A DNA stretch of 64,000 nucleotides from the NCBI GenBank assembly GCA_018340375.1, contig JAFFJZ010000001.1, forward strand, positions 45,004,001 to 45,068,000. Reading direction: 5' to 3'. Within the stretch, counting starts at the first letter, position 1; the number at the start of each line of letters is the position of its first letter. Positions 11,021-23,853 of the stretch are shown in pieces. The translations under genes and the position numbers were made by a program. The stretch comes from Gonatopus flavifemur (lineage: Eukaryota > Arthropoda > Insecta > Hymenoptera > Dryinidae). The notes under the pieces are model-generated. The model made no database searches. It was not told the origin of the DNA and saw only the letters and a list, made by a program, of their open reading frames with translations.

Positions 11021-11639
11021 CAAGAAATCACTCCCAAAGTGCCTTTTTCCGATGACGATAATGAGAACAATGGATCATTCAGATTTTCAAAGTTAAAATT
11101 CAATGTGTTTCTTTTTACATGAAATATGATCACTCCTGGTGACTCCGGTTACCGGTACTGTGCCAGTACTGGGTTGGGTTTGAATTTCTACATAGGATGT
11201 CATCATTTCGACTCCTTGTGATTTCTCATTCAGCTCCACTGTTAGAAAAGTTCTTAAATTTAATATGAAAATTCTTATGAAATTCTATAAGTACATCTCA
11301 AAATTAATAATATTCTGTGATTCACAACATGTTTATGAATTTTCACATTAAATGCATGAAAATCAATAACCGGTTATGAAAATTCAAAATATATTAATAA
11401 ATTCCATGCAAACCTCCTAATTCTAATAATCTATAATGAAAAATCACAATAATACATGTTAAAATACTCAAGATGGCTTCTATGCGCATAATTCACTGCG
11501 CACTTTGTTTTTGGGAGTATATAATAGTATATACGTGTATACATGTGATAGAATCCATAACCTCTTAATTATCACTAATGGTCAATAACTCATGGGTATG
11601 ATCTGGCAAAGCAACTGATCCTGTTGCGATGCCAGAGTT

Positions 11640-11795
11640 TCACCTCAGCAGGCTCACATTAAATATCGCTACCGCCGTGGTGGTAAATGTTATACTGGCC
11701 ATAATGGTGGCTCTAGATTTGCCAGTACTGGCACCTCTGGCAACAGTAGTGGGCCAGTAGCGGCCTGTGTTTCCATTTCCACATGGGAGGTTTAC
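11640..11795. repeat. CCAGTACTGG-type repeat, copy 3 (matches 5560-5730)
   Basis: GTAAATGTTATACTGGCC, GCCAGTACTGGCACCTCTGG, GGGCCAGTAGCGGCC and TTTCCATTTCCACATGGG align with the end of copy 1. This shows a shared right-hand part. Confidence 0.6.
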
Positions 11796-11799
11796 GCTG

Positions 11800-12670
11800 G
11801 AAGCGATGGAATTTTCGAAGTTCTCAGAGAATGAGAGTGGTTTTTTTCGCATATGAGACGTGAAGAGGTGTCATTTTTAGCCCAAGATGGTGAGAAGAAC
11901 CCATGTTGAAGAATAGTTTCAATAATGATGAACTGATGAGATTTAGGTGGGTCACTGAATGACCCATCATAACGTAAAGGGTTAAGAATTCATTATTGTT
12001 CGGAAGAAATAAGATTGAATTTCTTCCTTCGAAACAAATACTTTAAAAAAACTATGTTTCTTCGGAAAGCTTGTTCTCAACAATCTGATGAGAAAATAGT
12101 GTGGCGTATAATAATATATTGTATGGAAACGGCTCTTATTTCCCGTTGGGACAACCGGAACGAACAAACCAACGAACTAACATAACGTTGTGTTTCCTTC
12201 TTCTTATGTGTGTACCTTGAACCACGAACTCTCCGCAGTTGTTGGTTATACCGCGGTAAATAATCGCGGTTGTGATCTATGTTGATTCATGGCATTGAAA
12301 TCTTCATCTATTATTAAAGAGATTCCAGTTGTTCATATAATGTCAATGCTTAATCAATTGTTTTGATGAAGATGTGTTATATAGGCGATTGTCATATGTT
12401 ATATTGGACGGACTTTACTTCGAAATACTCGTTCTAAAATTCTGAGTGTCTTCAGTTATTTGTGATGATTTTTAACAGGGGTGTTTCAGGGCGCCCCCTC
12501 GTTTTTTTCTTTCTGCTGGGCTCACTTGTAAAATAACTTATGCTGTGTTACTTTTTTTTACTGTTTTATGCTCCATTTTTCATAGTTTTGAAGAATCATT
12601 GGAATCGTATTATTTTTCGTATTCAATGGTAAAATATCACAAGGTATTTTCCACAAAGCTAAAGATTGAG
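11800..12670. other. AT-rich stretch, nothing assigned
   Basis: No gene, RNA or complete repeat found. ACAGGGGTGTTTCAG at about 12476-12490 resembles the end motif of the 24352-24887 fold-back, but no partner end is visible. Confidence 0.45.
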
Positions 12671-12677
12671 GATTCCC

Positions 12678-12903
12678 CACTGAGAGAAAGGATTGGTAAC
12701 AGTTTTCGGATATATTCTCAAATATGACCAATACAATATTCGGTCACATTGATTGAATATCAATAATATTCATGAAATATTTCATAATTATGAATACATA
12801 ATATATTGAATAATTGTCATAAATTATTTTATGAAAATCGTTGAATATTTGAGGATATATTGAAGGATATATTTGATAATATTAATCATCCTTTTTTTCC
12901 GTG
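12678..12903. mobile_element. MITE with CACTGAGAGAAAGGAT / CACGGAAAAAAAGGAT ends
   Basis: The left end at 12678 and the complement of the right end (to 12903) share CAC(T/G)G(A)GAAAGGAT. The interior is AT-rich with repeated AATATTCATGAAATATT-like palindromes. The flanking dinucleotides are CC and CT, so the duplication is imperfect. Confidence 0.6.
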
Positions 12904-12933
12904 CTCTCGAATAAAAAGAATAGGCTCACTCCA

Positions 12934-13016
12934 ACAGTGTGGAATTTCACTCTTTAGGCAGGGAGACAAAAACCATCTTTCCGTTCAAGTGGAATTCTCA
13001 CTCTCCCATATTTAGA
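12934..13016. repeat. Dispersed repeat shared with 57403-57705
   Basis: TTTCACTCTTTAGGCAGGGA, CCATCTTTCCGTTCAAGTGG and CACTCTCCCATATTTAGAGA match both arms of the fold-back at 57403-57705. This is a single-arm copy of that repeat. Confidence 0.6.
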
Positions 13017-13726
13017 GAGTGTACGTAGCGACCATGTATACGACACTCTATACTGTTTCTATACAATTCAGTGGCAAAAATTTGTTCCCCGACCAGATGG
13101 CGTTACTGTGAATTCCGGCGTACAATCTCTTTGCCCCGGACTCCCCTCGTCGACTAATTAAACATAAACAAAAACAGTGTCATCCGCGGTCAACCTCAAA
13201 AATTGTTTCCAAACCTTATTATTTTATGTATGTTGGTATGCATTCAAATAACGATGAGATAAAATGATAATAATAATTGAAAAACTTACGACTTCATGTA
13301 TTGCAGAAAATTTTGGATACATGTATATAGTTGCAAACGTGGTAAATAATTTGAAAAGTCAATTAAAATGCAGTAATCGAGAGAAGCGGTGTATTGTATC
13401 GTTGTGCAATTTTGATAAAACTGAACCGAAGTTAAGCTGGTTCAAAGTGTCTCTTAACAAGAATCATAAAATTGTTAGGGGAAAAAATGTTGAGACGTAA
13501 TTTGAAAGATTCTCACACCGGATGTGAAAAATATTTCATGAAAAATTCTTTTTCAAACGTTGCAAAAAAAACGAATCTTACTTATTTTTGTTTGTTATAA
13601 ATCCTGCTTTCAAATGACCGGATCGACTACCAGCGCCACCACGATCAAAGGGAACAAATTTTTGCCACTGCTAAGTTCGAGTGTCACTTACGTGGTAGCA
13701 ACCTCCATTGATCATAAACTAATTTA

Positions 13727-14636
13727 CACGGAAAAAAATTTCCTGTTATAGCAACAGGATTTTCCTGCAGCTGCAACAGGAGGCAGCCATGTTGCAGCAA
13801 CAGAGAAAAATCCTGTTGTAGCACCAGGATTACTACTCAATAGTAAATTGAACCTTTAAATCGCACCTTATGACTCATCACGACGAACTTATGCTTCAAA
13901 ATGGACCTTTAGTTCACTTTTGGTGTATGAGATGTGAGTCAAAAAATGAAGATATAAGAATGCCTGCAGTGATGACATCTTCTACCAAAAATTTATTAGT
14001 CACTATAGCTATTCGAGACCAATTAAAAATGATTTATGTATCGATTTCCAAAAACTTTTAAAATAATATTATTAAAGAAAAATGCGAAGAATGTAACGGA
14101 GACAAAATGAAATACTTCCCCAATACTAAAATGTCCGATGTCCAAGCTTCGAAATACATCGACTATAATAGATATAGATATCAATTAGATACTGTAGTAG
14201 TAGTAGATATTGATGAAAATGAAGGACCTCAATTTGGAAAAATTTATAAAATTTACAATGTAGCAAATAATGTTTACTTTGTTTTGAATTATATATCTAC
14301 TGTGGCATTTGATCAACATTACCATGCGTGGAATGTTCGAATTGATAATAATCGTAATTGTATTAAAAAACAAAACCTGTTACCTCATATTGGGCCTTGT
14401 CTTCTTGTGAGAAAAAAAGGATTAGATTACATTGCAACAAGACATTTACTGTAATTCAATATTGGAACATTTGAGAGTGTCATGAAGTCATAAAAAAAAG
14501 TGAATAAAAGCTTTGTATTTCATTCATTTTATATTTTATTAATTTTATAAAGCCTATTTATCCCATAATGAAGGATTTTGTAACATTGCCGCAGCTACAA
14601 AAGTACTCCTGTTGCTGCAACAGGATTTTTTCCGTG
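13727..14636 (+). mobile_element. 910-bp TIR element with CACGGAAAAAA ends carrying gene remnants
   Basis: The left end CACGGAAAAAAATTTCCTG (13727) and right end CAGGATTTTTTCCGTG (to 14636) are inverted repeats. Both are followed internally by CAGCAACAGG-type palindromes (CCTGTTGCTGCAACAGG). TA flanks at 13725-13726 and 14637-14638 form a 2-bp duplication. Inside, on the plus strand, is a damaged coding segment with a polyadenylation signal (AATAAA at about 14503). This is the only member of the CACGGAGAAAA-end group here with evident gene content, so it may be an internally deleted relative of the autonomous element, or it may have captured a gene tail. Confidence 0.78.
13852..14454 (+). pseudogene. 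3' remnant of an uncharacterised, probably transposon-linked protein gene
   Basis: One frame runs from about 13852 to the TAA at 14452-14454, interrupted only by TAA at 14059-14061. The first ATG in frame is 13870 and a second is at 14107. Visible motifs are KSHLMTHH, GPLVHFWCMRCESKN, a CEEC pair (around 14080-14100), then FGKIYKIYNVANN, FDQHYHAW and a C-terminal IATRHLL. From recall, a run like KHHFLTHYP...GPL..WCMRFESKH followed by FGKI-type and F..H..AY-type segments occurs near the C-terminus of long uncharacterised proteins in insects, cnidarians and fish. I link this fragment to them by eye only. The function is unknown and no catalytic motif is visible in this part. The paired Cys suggest metal binding (inference). 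Confidence 0.6.
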
Positions 14637-14639
14637 TAT

Positions 14640-17600
14640 AAACTAAGGTTTTTGAGATTCTTGTATCAATTTATTTCCAATCGGAAAGCCTTCATCCTCA
14701 ATATTCCATTGGAAGATCATATAATTTTTCTCAGGTTGACTCAAAATGATGATATAATAAAAGTTATCTTGATCAATCTCACCCGTCGTAATTTATCATG
14801 ACGATGATTGACACCTAATTTGAATACTTCAAACGCTCCTACGACGACTTCTATCATTTTCCGAATTCTTCGTTCAACTTTGATCAGCGATATTCCTTAT
14901 CGTTGAAAGAATTAATCATGCCTTTCTTTCGTGAATGTCGGTCGTGAAATATGGTCCTGAAGGATACTTTATGACTCCCCTTCAAAGAAAATGAGACATA
15001 AAGGAAGGAGACATCTTTTTAGAAGCACAATAACGAGATCCATTGGATTATAGAAGGGGAGAAAGGGAGAGAAAGACAGCTAATTTAGATAAGGGATCGG
15101 AGGAGCGATAACTAACACGATGAGCTTTTCTGGAACTCCACGGTTCTCGATTGTTTTCAAATAGAGAAGATCAATGATTGAATCATTGCAAGAAATCCCG
15201 ACGAATCGGAGAGAAAATTCCTTATCGATTTCATTTTATCGGGGATAAGCTGAATTTTGATTAAATTTCTAGTCCGTTGGATTACCCTCGAATGAATTTT
15301 CATGGTCATTGAATTAAATGTTGCGGTAAAATTGTTTGGAGAGTTAATAAAATTCTGGTTAGAATGCTGAGATTGAGAATAATTGAATTTCCTCATGGAA
15401 TTGTTGCAAATATTTAGAAATAATGCAGATTTTTATAGCAAGTAGATGTTTTGATAGATTCCTGCTAAATCGCTGTGGAAATTAACGAAAGTTGGAATGA
15501 AACTTCGATACATCGTTTGGCATTTATCATTGAAATTGAAAAATCTTATTCTATTCGAATCACGCTAGGGGAAGAAAATTTTTAAACGACCAATGACAGA
15601 ATAATCCATTGAATATTCATTCCAGCATTCTTCATCAATTTTCCCTGATAACTTGTTTAAAAAAAGTATATGATTATTAAAAATATAGGAGACATTTTTT
15701 TGACAGGAAAAAGTTGAAGAAGAGGAGAAAAAAGATGGTCTGATCCATGAAAAAGGGCACCAGCAAAAAGTGAGAAAGAACTGTTTGAACAACAGTTTTT
15801 GCTAATTGCGTTCAATCAGAAGAAAAGGAAAGAACCCAAACTCCAATTTTACAGGCTTTAAACACGGTACGTGATTCAATTCGTCATTTTGCTTGATGTT
15901 TGGATTCCCTTTTGTCGAAATATTTCAGTACGATTCCAGTAAATCGCGTATAATATTTAAATGAATATAAATGATTTTCTAAATTTCTTCATTGTTTATT
16001 TGTTTTTATCTCATACACTCGCTTCAGCTATTACCCTATTTCTCTTATGAGTATCAGTTCTTTATTCTTCCTCCTCACCTTGTGGGATTTACCGAAGGAA
16101 GAGTGAGATCGCTATATCGTATGAAGACGAAGAGAAAGAACAGCTCGAGAACGAACTCACATTAACATTTTGCAAGGCGTCTAATGGGACCTATGAGCTT
16201 GGATGTTCTGTCGGTAGATTCCAGTGTCGTGACCTAGTAATATCGAGAAAAAGGAGTTGAAAGTAGAAAAGAAAAGAAAAGTGAAGATGAGAGAGAGGAA
16301 GATCAGAAAGTGAAGGAGCATGCATTTTACATTCTCTCAAAGAACAGCGCTTAGGGTTGAATATCAGAGTACATTGAACTAATAGGATGAATAATGTAAT
16401 TACCTTGATAAATATCCGTCATACAATCGAATAATCAAATTCGATCACAACTTTCTTCGCAGAAGAGAATGAAATTCTATTAGTACGGTCGACACCAACG
16501 ACTCATTTTTTGTTTTCAACAACGCATAAAAGAAGAAATGGGGTCATCAACTTGGAAGAACGTTATTCCCGAGAGACAAACAACAGAAAAATATTCACTG
16601 AAAAGACTTTGAAGTTTCAATCTTTCTGTGTGACAGTAAGCCAAGTTTTTGAAAAATAAATGAAGTTCTCGTCGGAAGCTTCAAATCAATATCTACTCGT
16701 GAAAAAGATGTGATTGGACGGTTCACTTTGGAAACTTTGTTTGAAATGTATCAGGGAGGCAAAGGAGTGACATGGAATCTATTTGCCGTTCTATTGAATT
16801 GAGGACACAAGGAATTCGAGATTCAACATGATCGAAAAGTGTAATCACGTATCATCGAATTTGATTGAGAATCATGATCTTTTTGTTCTTCATTTCTCAT
16901 TGGTTTGATGGAGAATTTCCTTTGTTCGCGCTTTGTACGGAGGATGATCTTTTTTGATTATATGACCAGAGAATGAAGATAAATTGATCGATGTTCTTGG
17001 AATTTTTGATGAAAATGTCAAAATGGATCAAATTAAATTGAAAAGAAGAACAAGAATTGAGATAAACAACAATAACGAAGCATTCTTGGGGGCTCTTTCA
17101 TTTGGTTCTGTTTGCTTTCGCCTTGGCGTCATTCGATTCTCTCTTGGGGTTCCAATTGGCATGTGTTTTTCAAGTTATTTACAACAATTTTCACCTGTAA
17201 TTACGATTCCGTACCAATTCATCCCTCTGTGAATATTCATCGCGATTCATTAAACATCGATTTTCTCCTACGTTCATTCATTAAATGATTACTCACGACC
17301 GATGAACGTGTAGTGGGCTAGAGAAGAGGCTGATAAACCATCGATCGGTCTCGCAAATAACCTAGCTTTTGTTGTACAGGGAGGAAATGATAAATACATT
17401 TCTCCCTTCAAAAATTTCAAAAGGACTCCGAAGAATTCCAATTATCATTTTTGTCCTCATCAAAAATACACATGCACAGGCTGGAGTCATTGGCTTGAAA
17501 AAATGTGTTCAAATTGAAGTCAGATTCATTCTGTACAGTTACTTCGTTCATGTTCAAATATTTTCAACCCATAATTCTACACAGGACTGCATAAATATGG

Positions 17601-20130
17601 GGAGAATTTTATTCTTCGTAGAACTTCAGTAACGTGTGCAAGGGTCTTAGTGGAACTCTTAGTCATCATTTTTGGATTGTCCGAAGTTTGCATCCTGTCT
17701 TGATCGTTTCTAACGTTGAAAAGTCGTTTAGAGGAACATGTATACCTACTGCAGGGAAGAAGATCCTCTGTATGAACTTCAACTACTTGTTTTGAACAGT
17801 TGATTCAGCAACCGCATAGAAACCACCTAAATTTCATAGAGTGCTTTTTTGAGATAATTTAATAATTTTGCATGTCTAGGAAGAGGTATAGGTATCGATT
17901 GACAAGGTATTCTGGATTCAGTGTTTCCGTGCTAAATTTTGAAACAATGGAACTTTTGGGTTGATTCAGGATCAACGTGCAGGAAGAACATTTATCTCGC
18001 GCGTTGCACAAATTTCTCTTGTTTTTGAGATAGCCAGGAGTACAGTTATTAACCATGGAGCTGATTTTACTGTATCTTTTGGATAATAAATTGTCCGGTT
18101 TTTGAAATTCTGGTGCCCTCGAATGCAGTTTAATGAATAAACACTGCGAAACTATGTACCGTATATATTACCGAAAAAGGAGTATATAAGAATGAGAGGA
18201 ACGATTAATTTACTTAAAAACTTTCGTAATCAGACCGCGAGTGGCGGCATTGTTGGCCGCGATAGGATGTTACGCTTTTGATGTAATTTATGCGATGCCT
18301 CGAAGCCAAGTGGAAGTGGAATGAGAAGAAAGGAAGAGCGAAAAATAAAACTCTCTAAATATTTTCGATGGAAGATATCCATTTCATTCAAAGGTTAAAT
18401 TCCGGCATTCATCGAATTTGGAATCGCTGTTTTTTCAAGTTAGTTGGATTTTGCATATTCCTGAAAACTATGGGATTGCATCTACCAGAAAAACGACGCG
18501 AATGAGTTCAATGGAAGTATTAACAGATTCTTCCAATTCAATTTTGTCGAAATTTTAATAATCTTTCATTTTATAATCAAGTTTTTGCAGTGTTTCATTT
18601 TATATCCCATGAATATGAAATTTGATCATAAATGTCCAACCGAAAGCAATCCCAGTTTATAATACACACAGTAATCACAGAGTATTGCGTTCTTCAATTC
18701 ATCAAACCTACTGTTATATGCTTTCATCATCCATAATGTTGATTGAGATGTTGTACTTCAATTGTGTTGGAGATTTGATTCCGCATTTATTGTCTCATTC
18801 ATTGCCTGGTATCAGTAAAGTACCAGGGATGAAAATGAATTTGACAAAATCTTTTCAAATCAGAAATAATTTCTTTTCATCAATCGATCATTATACCTCG
18901 GAACCTGATGTTTTTGTCTTTCCTTTTTTCAAAGTTCATTTAAATCGATCACCAGATTATCCGTAAAAACCTCATTTATTCTACATTAATTATCCTTTAT
19001 TTTTTGCACCTCCCCATTCAACTGAGTTTCCTTTTTTTTCTGACGTGGAAATTAGAATCTCGTCATTCATTCCCACTTTATCATAGCTTAATGACCAGCT
19101 ATTGACCCATTTCACGTAAAAAGTTTCTTTCGTCAAGTTAGTTTTTTGGAATGTCGGAGTTGTGTATGCCAAATCGTTCGTCAACCGGTGGTATCCCGTC
19201 GAAAGCAATTTTTCACTATCTTTTCTATCGTTCTTTGGCTTTTCATTCTTCTATATTCAGATCATTTGTGTTGGATGAAGCATTCGTCATTGACATTATT
19301 CTCGTTACGTGTGTTTAGAATTTGAAATGATGAAACTTTTTTATTGCTATCATGCTGGAAAAAATGAATATAGAAATCCCTTTAGGTAGCATATAGAAAT
19401 ATACCGAGTCTATTTGATACTTTGGAGGACTAAAAGAAACGGCATGAAAAGTATAATTGTGGCAACGTTCACCATTCTGATCACGTTAAATATGTACCTA
19501 CTGACCACAAGGTACAGTTATATTATTTTGCCATGAACGATATAATATAACATGAAGCGGTCTGGTAAAATATGCTCATAATTACTTTGACTTGTCCTCG
19601 TTTACGATAGAATTCTCAATGCGGGATTGGGAAATAGTACACGTTTGTGGGATTCTTGATGTATTGTGTAACGGTGAAGAACTTAATTATAATTAATTTT
19701 GTGAATTATAGATGTACACTTGTAACGTAAAACGTTGAAGTGATATTCAATGTCAGATGAAGAATTTGAATGTTTGAAGAGGAAACCTGTGATTTTTATC
19801 AAACTGTTTTTCGTTCAATAGAATTAATATTCGTTAGTTTATAATGAATATTCTATGAAAATATTTTTAATGGCACAGTTGAATAAACTAATTTTTTCAA
19901 AGAAGAGATATCAGGCATTCCATTTCATGGATCAATTTGAAGTTAAGTGCAGATAAAATTTTCTCTGTTTTCGAATATTTTATTGCAGTGACTAGTATCC
20001 AAAGATTGATAATATGATATTGATGATCATATTTTTGCAGTAACAGGGTAATTCCTGTTGGTAAGAGAGTTAGGTAATCATGTCCCACATATCTAGATCA
20101 AATTAAAATGGAGTGCTGGAAACTGTAACT
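14640..20130. other. Long AT-rich stretch, nothing assigned
   Basis: No complete mobile element, RNA gene or supported exon was seen. Purine-rich runs occur at about 15050-15080 and 16250-16320. Several small open frames have background composition. This is the least repeat-dense part of the window and resembles intergenic or intronic unique sequence. Confidence 0.5.
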
Positions 20131-20131
20131 A

Positions 20132-20150
20132 CACTGAGAGAGATTCTTAG
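20132..20150. mobile_element. Lone CACTGAGAGAGATTC element end, TA-flanked
   Basis: TA-CACTGAGAGAGATTC at 20132 matches other left ends. A possible right end, ATTCTCTCAGTG, ends at 22672. The 2.5 kb between would then hold the GCCAAGCTTGG repeat and the 21588-21908 MITE. Pairing is uncertain. Confidence 0.35.
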
Positions 20151-20739
20151 AGAGACTGTAACTAAAACGTCTCAACTATATATTCTTGATGACAGCTACT
20201 AAAAATTTGGGTTGATTAAACCAAGAAATTCATGGTTAATATGATCAAGCTGGTTTTCGTATTCAATTGTTTTTGGACACTTTTCTTTCTTTCACTCCGA
20301 TAGAACGCGTTAGTCAGAGTTATCAAAACTGCTGCTTTAAATTGTGGGTTGTCGAGGGTCTAAAACACTCAATTGATTTTGAATGCGTGTTTACATTTAC
20401 TCTTACACGCAGAAACGTAATAACAAGTATTGATATAGGTTATAAATTAGAATCAAATGATACAGTTTCCTTGGTCAACAATGCGATAGAAGTGAATAAA
20501 ATATTCAAAAAGTAAAATAAAAATGGATACCACTGTCATTTTCTTAACTTTTTTCATATGATTTTTATAGATTATTATCTAGGTTATCATTTTGTACGAA
20601 TGTACGAGTCATTTTAACGAGGATTTATGAATTATCTTATTATAGCGTAGCTTATTATTGAAGAGTAGTTGTGAAAAACAGTTGTGTTTACTAAAACTCA
20701 AGTGATTTCGATCCTGACCTTTGGTTTTTAAAAATATTA

Positions 20740-21480
20740 GTGAGTGATACTAAAAAAAAGTTGAGAGCTTATTTTCCTAACCCATGCACATATTGCCAAG
20801 ACTGAAAAAAAAACCCAAGCTTGTCCCAAGGTTCGCACATGTGTCAGAAACAAACCTCCGTGAAGAACAATTGGCCCAATATTGTTCCATGTTTTCCCAG
20901 TTGTTCCAAATGGATAGTCAGTCATGGTACATTTGTTAATATTCTTAGAATGGTCACTACATTTGGTACAAGCTTGGCACAAGTGTAAAAATCAAGCATT
21001 CGTTGAGAACAATTGTGCCAATATTGCCCACATGAGTGGCACAATGTTTTTAAATATTGACTGAGTTTTGAATTTACAATGGCCGAAGACTTGGGGATAA
21101 CCATCAGGCCAGGGCTGGCACGATCTTCCTGCCATGATTGATCCTACACACTATAGTTGAGTTTGAGCATAATTCAACAATAGAATCAAAATTGATTGAA
21201 ATATCAAAGAACGCAAATTTTCCAATGATCATACAATCTTGCCCCAGTTTTGTCACATTTTTTCTATCGTTTTAAGATAATTTATGTACGGTATTTTGAG
21301 GGAGAAAGTCATGAACTGGAATGAATTGGACCGGGCCTGGCAAAAACACTGGCTCATGTTTATTCTGATCTTATCATTCCCAAGCTTGGGCCAAGTTTGT
21401 AAAATTGTTCAAGACAAGTTTCGGCAGGTCTTGTGCCAGGCTTGATCCATCATTGGGCCATTGGTCCATACACAAATGGG
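20740..21480. repeat. GCCAAGCTTGG-type dispersed repeat
   Basis: Repeated modules in both orientations: ACCCAAGCTTGTCCCAAGG, GAACAATTG(G/T)GCC(C/A)AATATTG (twice), TGGTACAAGCTTGGCACAAG and AAGCTTGGGCCAAG. Relatives lie at 22790-23590 and inside the 38436-39337 element. No coding frame. Confidence 0.5.
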
Positions 21481-21587
21481 AACTTTTTAAGATAATGGCA
21501 ACTAATACTTCCTCTCAATGTATGAATTTCAACAATCGCGAAATAAAATTTCATCCGAATTCAAATATTTATATATTTGTGCAATGT

Positions 21588-21908
21588 GCAGGGAGAAAAG
21601 TGCATAGTTTCAGCAACTACTTGAATAATTGATTCTTGACCATCTACTCCAGTAGTTGCTGCAACTATTTAGTACTCAGGACAAGTACCATGTTAGCTGC
21701 CTCAACTAACTCGATAGTTGCATTGATTACTGTAAATACTTGGCAACTTACGAGGTATCTTTGTTAATTAATGCAACTATCGAGTTAGTTGAGGAAGCCA
21801 ACATGGTACTTGTCCTGACTACTAAGTAATTGGTGCAACTGCTTGAGTAGAAGGTCGAAAATCGACTATTCAAATATTTGCTGCGACTATTTCTTTTTCT
21901 CCGTCTGC
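21588..21908. mobile_element. Fold-back MITE with GCAGGGAGAAAA ends
   Basis: The left GCAG.GGAGAAAAG...CAGCAACTACTTG pairs with the right end (CAAATATTTGCTGCGACTAT, TTTTCTCCGTCTGC). Nested inside is a strong inverted repeat: CAGGACAAGTACCATGTTAG and CTCAACTAACTCGATAGTTG on the left, with complements at about 21775-21830. The end motif belongs to the CACGGAGAAAA group but is partly degraded. Confidence 0.65.
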
Positions 21909-22789
21909 GGGACAAGATTAACTTACAAGAGAAATCACTCTGTTACCGAAAATGATTACTCTGTTATTTCAAGAAAATGGGAATCAATAGACATCGTTTC
22001 GAGGTGTATTGTAGAATTGATCAAATTCCTTAGTTCTTGTCTTGAATCTGCTACTTTATCATCAATAATGGAATACCAGTCGCTACAATTGAATATCCGA
22101 AGACAGGGACAAGTTTATCCGCATCTGATTTCAAATTCATTCTAATATTCTAATTTTTGCCGATCGATGCAATGTGAACAATTTCTATGGGAAGAAACCT
22201 ACAAATTGATGTGGAGTAATCGACATATACAAGCGTTGGAAATTCACCGTGTTTGTTTGGAAATTTACTGTAAAATAATGATAAAAATTCTATAAAGTTT
22301 GGAATTTTCCGTTGGATTTATACATAGATATGTGGGAAATTGATTTTCCATTCAATTATTAAAATTTTCCGATGGCCATTGATGAGAAAATTCCGATTAT
22401 TTTTCACAGGATAGTACAGCTGAAACAGATACAATCTTTTTACAACCTGTAAGTATGCACTGGGAACATTTCGTTGTAAAAATCACTGTGGATCTCCAGT
22501 GATCGGAGGGCAGGTAAAAATCCATCAAAAAATTACTGTGCAGCCTGTGAAAATGAGTGAGTTCATAAACAATAGAAAACTTTGAAAACTTTCAAGTAAA
22601 CTCTAAAAATCCCTACTTCTCCCTCGATCACTGAAATTTCATTGTAATGTTTCAAATAAAATTCTCTCAGTGTGAATATCTGAAGAATCTGAACGTGACA
22701 ACGCATAAGAAATCTCTTAGATTTTTATGAAAAATTTTCAAAACCTTGTGCGTGTCATGAGATATTTCTAAACACGACCTTCCATTTAC

Positions 22790-23590
22790 CGGGAAATGTC
22801 CCAGGCAAGTCATACCGAGACTGACAATTGGACCATGACTGGCGTCAAGCTTGATATGCCAAGTCTCCTTAGCCTAGCCTTGGCCAATGCTTGGTCCACC
22901 ATAGTTGACTAAGCGCTGATAGAGCCTCAGATACCAATGATAGGACCTAGCATATTTTGCCTTGTTTGATTCAATTGTCGTTAACCAAGTCTCGACTGAT
23001 GCTTGCTCCGTCACAGTTTAATTTGTTTTTTGTAAACCAAGCTTTAATCGACACTTGGCTCGCCGTGAGCCTAGATATAGCCACATGACGTGGACTTGGA
23101 ATTTATTTGCATTTCAGAAACTTGAAAAATTATACGCTTGAATGTACGTCAGCCCAAATACGGATATCCTCTCAACGTCCTCCCAGATAGCACAAGAGTC
23201 CTAAAAGAGTTCTTTATGATTCCATTTCACTAATTCTGAACTCTTTTAGAACTCTTGTGCTATCTAGACTAAAGTGACTATGTCGAAATCCAATATTCCG
23301 AAATTTCATGTGTCGGAGTATATTACATTCAATCAAGCTTGTATGCCAATAAGAAAACTATCCTATTCGTTGAGGTTGATTGTATATCAATCATGGCACC
23401 AATATCGATTCGAAACATAGAACCAATATTGAATCTTGATATTGAACCAAGCTTGGATGCCAAGCGTTGAACATTGTTATCATCCCAGACATTAATCTAA
23501 TTTGGTGCCAATGTTGGTAACCATGCTAGGCCCAATGTTGACCAGGATTGGCTCAAGCTTGGCACCAAGCTTGGGACATTTGTCAACGCA
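22790..23590. repeat. GCCAAGCTTGG-type dispersed repeat, second block
   Basis: CAAGCTTGATATGCCAAG, ATTGAACCAAGCTTGGATGC, GGCTCAAGCTTGGCACCAAG and similar modules. Possible ends are CCCAGGCAAGTC (about 22800) and CGCATATCTGGG (about 23590), but the pairing is weak. The 87-bp hairpin at 23182-23268 is inserted here. Confidence 0.45.
23182..23268. mobile_element. 87-bp near-perfect hairpin element, CT duplication
   Basis: A stem of about 28 bp with one mismatch (AGATAGCACAAGAGTCCTAA on the left, complement on the right) encloses a ~26-nt loop. The left end is CCCAGATAG and the right end CTATCTAGA, flanked by CT at 23180-23181 and 23269-23270. It is a minimal member of the CCC-end group. If transcribed it would form a pre-miRNA-sized hairpin. 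Confidence 0.7.
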
Positions 23591-23853
23591 TATCTGGGCG
23601 TATTCGAATTAACCGTTACCATTCTTTCACATTTTCTCCTCTTCTCATTCTCGCGTCATAATCTGTGTGAAAATATCACAACATTTATAGCGAAGGAAAT
23701 TTCAATGGAGATATAACAAGAAAGGAAAAATGAAACAAATTAAATCGTGTCGTTTATCTATTTGTACAATATTCTCTGGTGTACTTTCAGTTATAAGAGA
23801 TTATGCTCTCTATGGCTCATTGTGCAATTTATTGTTTTTTTTCTTGGTTCCAG

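Noticed and set aside
13264..13500. 79-codon open frame starting MIIIIEKLTTS as a host gene
   Set aside because: Composition is like the background, with no domain, no splice signals and no homologue recognised.
20267..20515. Open frame ending SLVNNAIEVNKIFKK as a transposase piece
   Set aside because: It lies downstream of a lone CACTGAG end, but no motif could be matched to any family.
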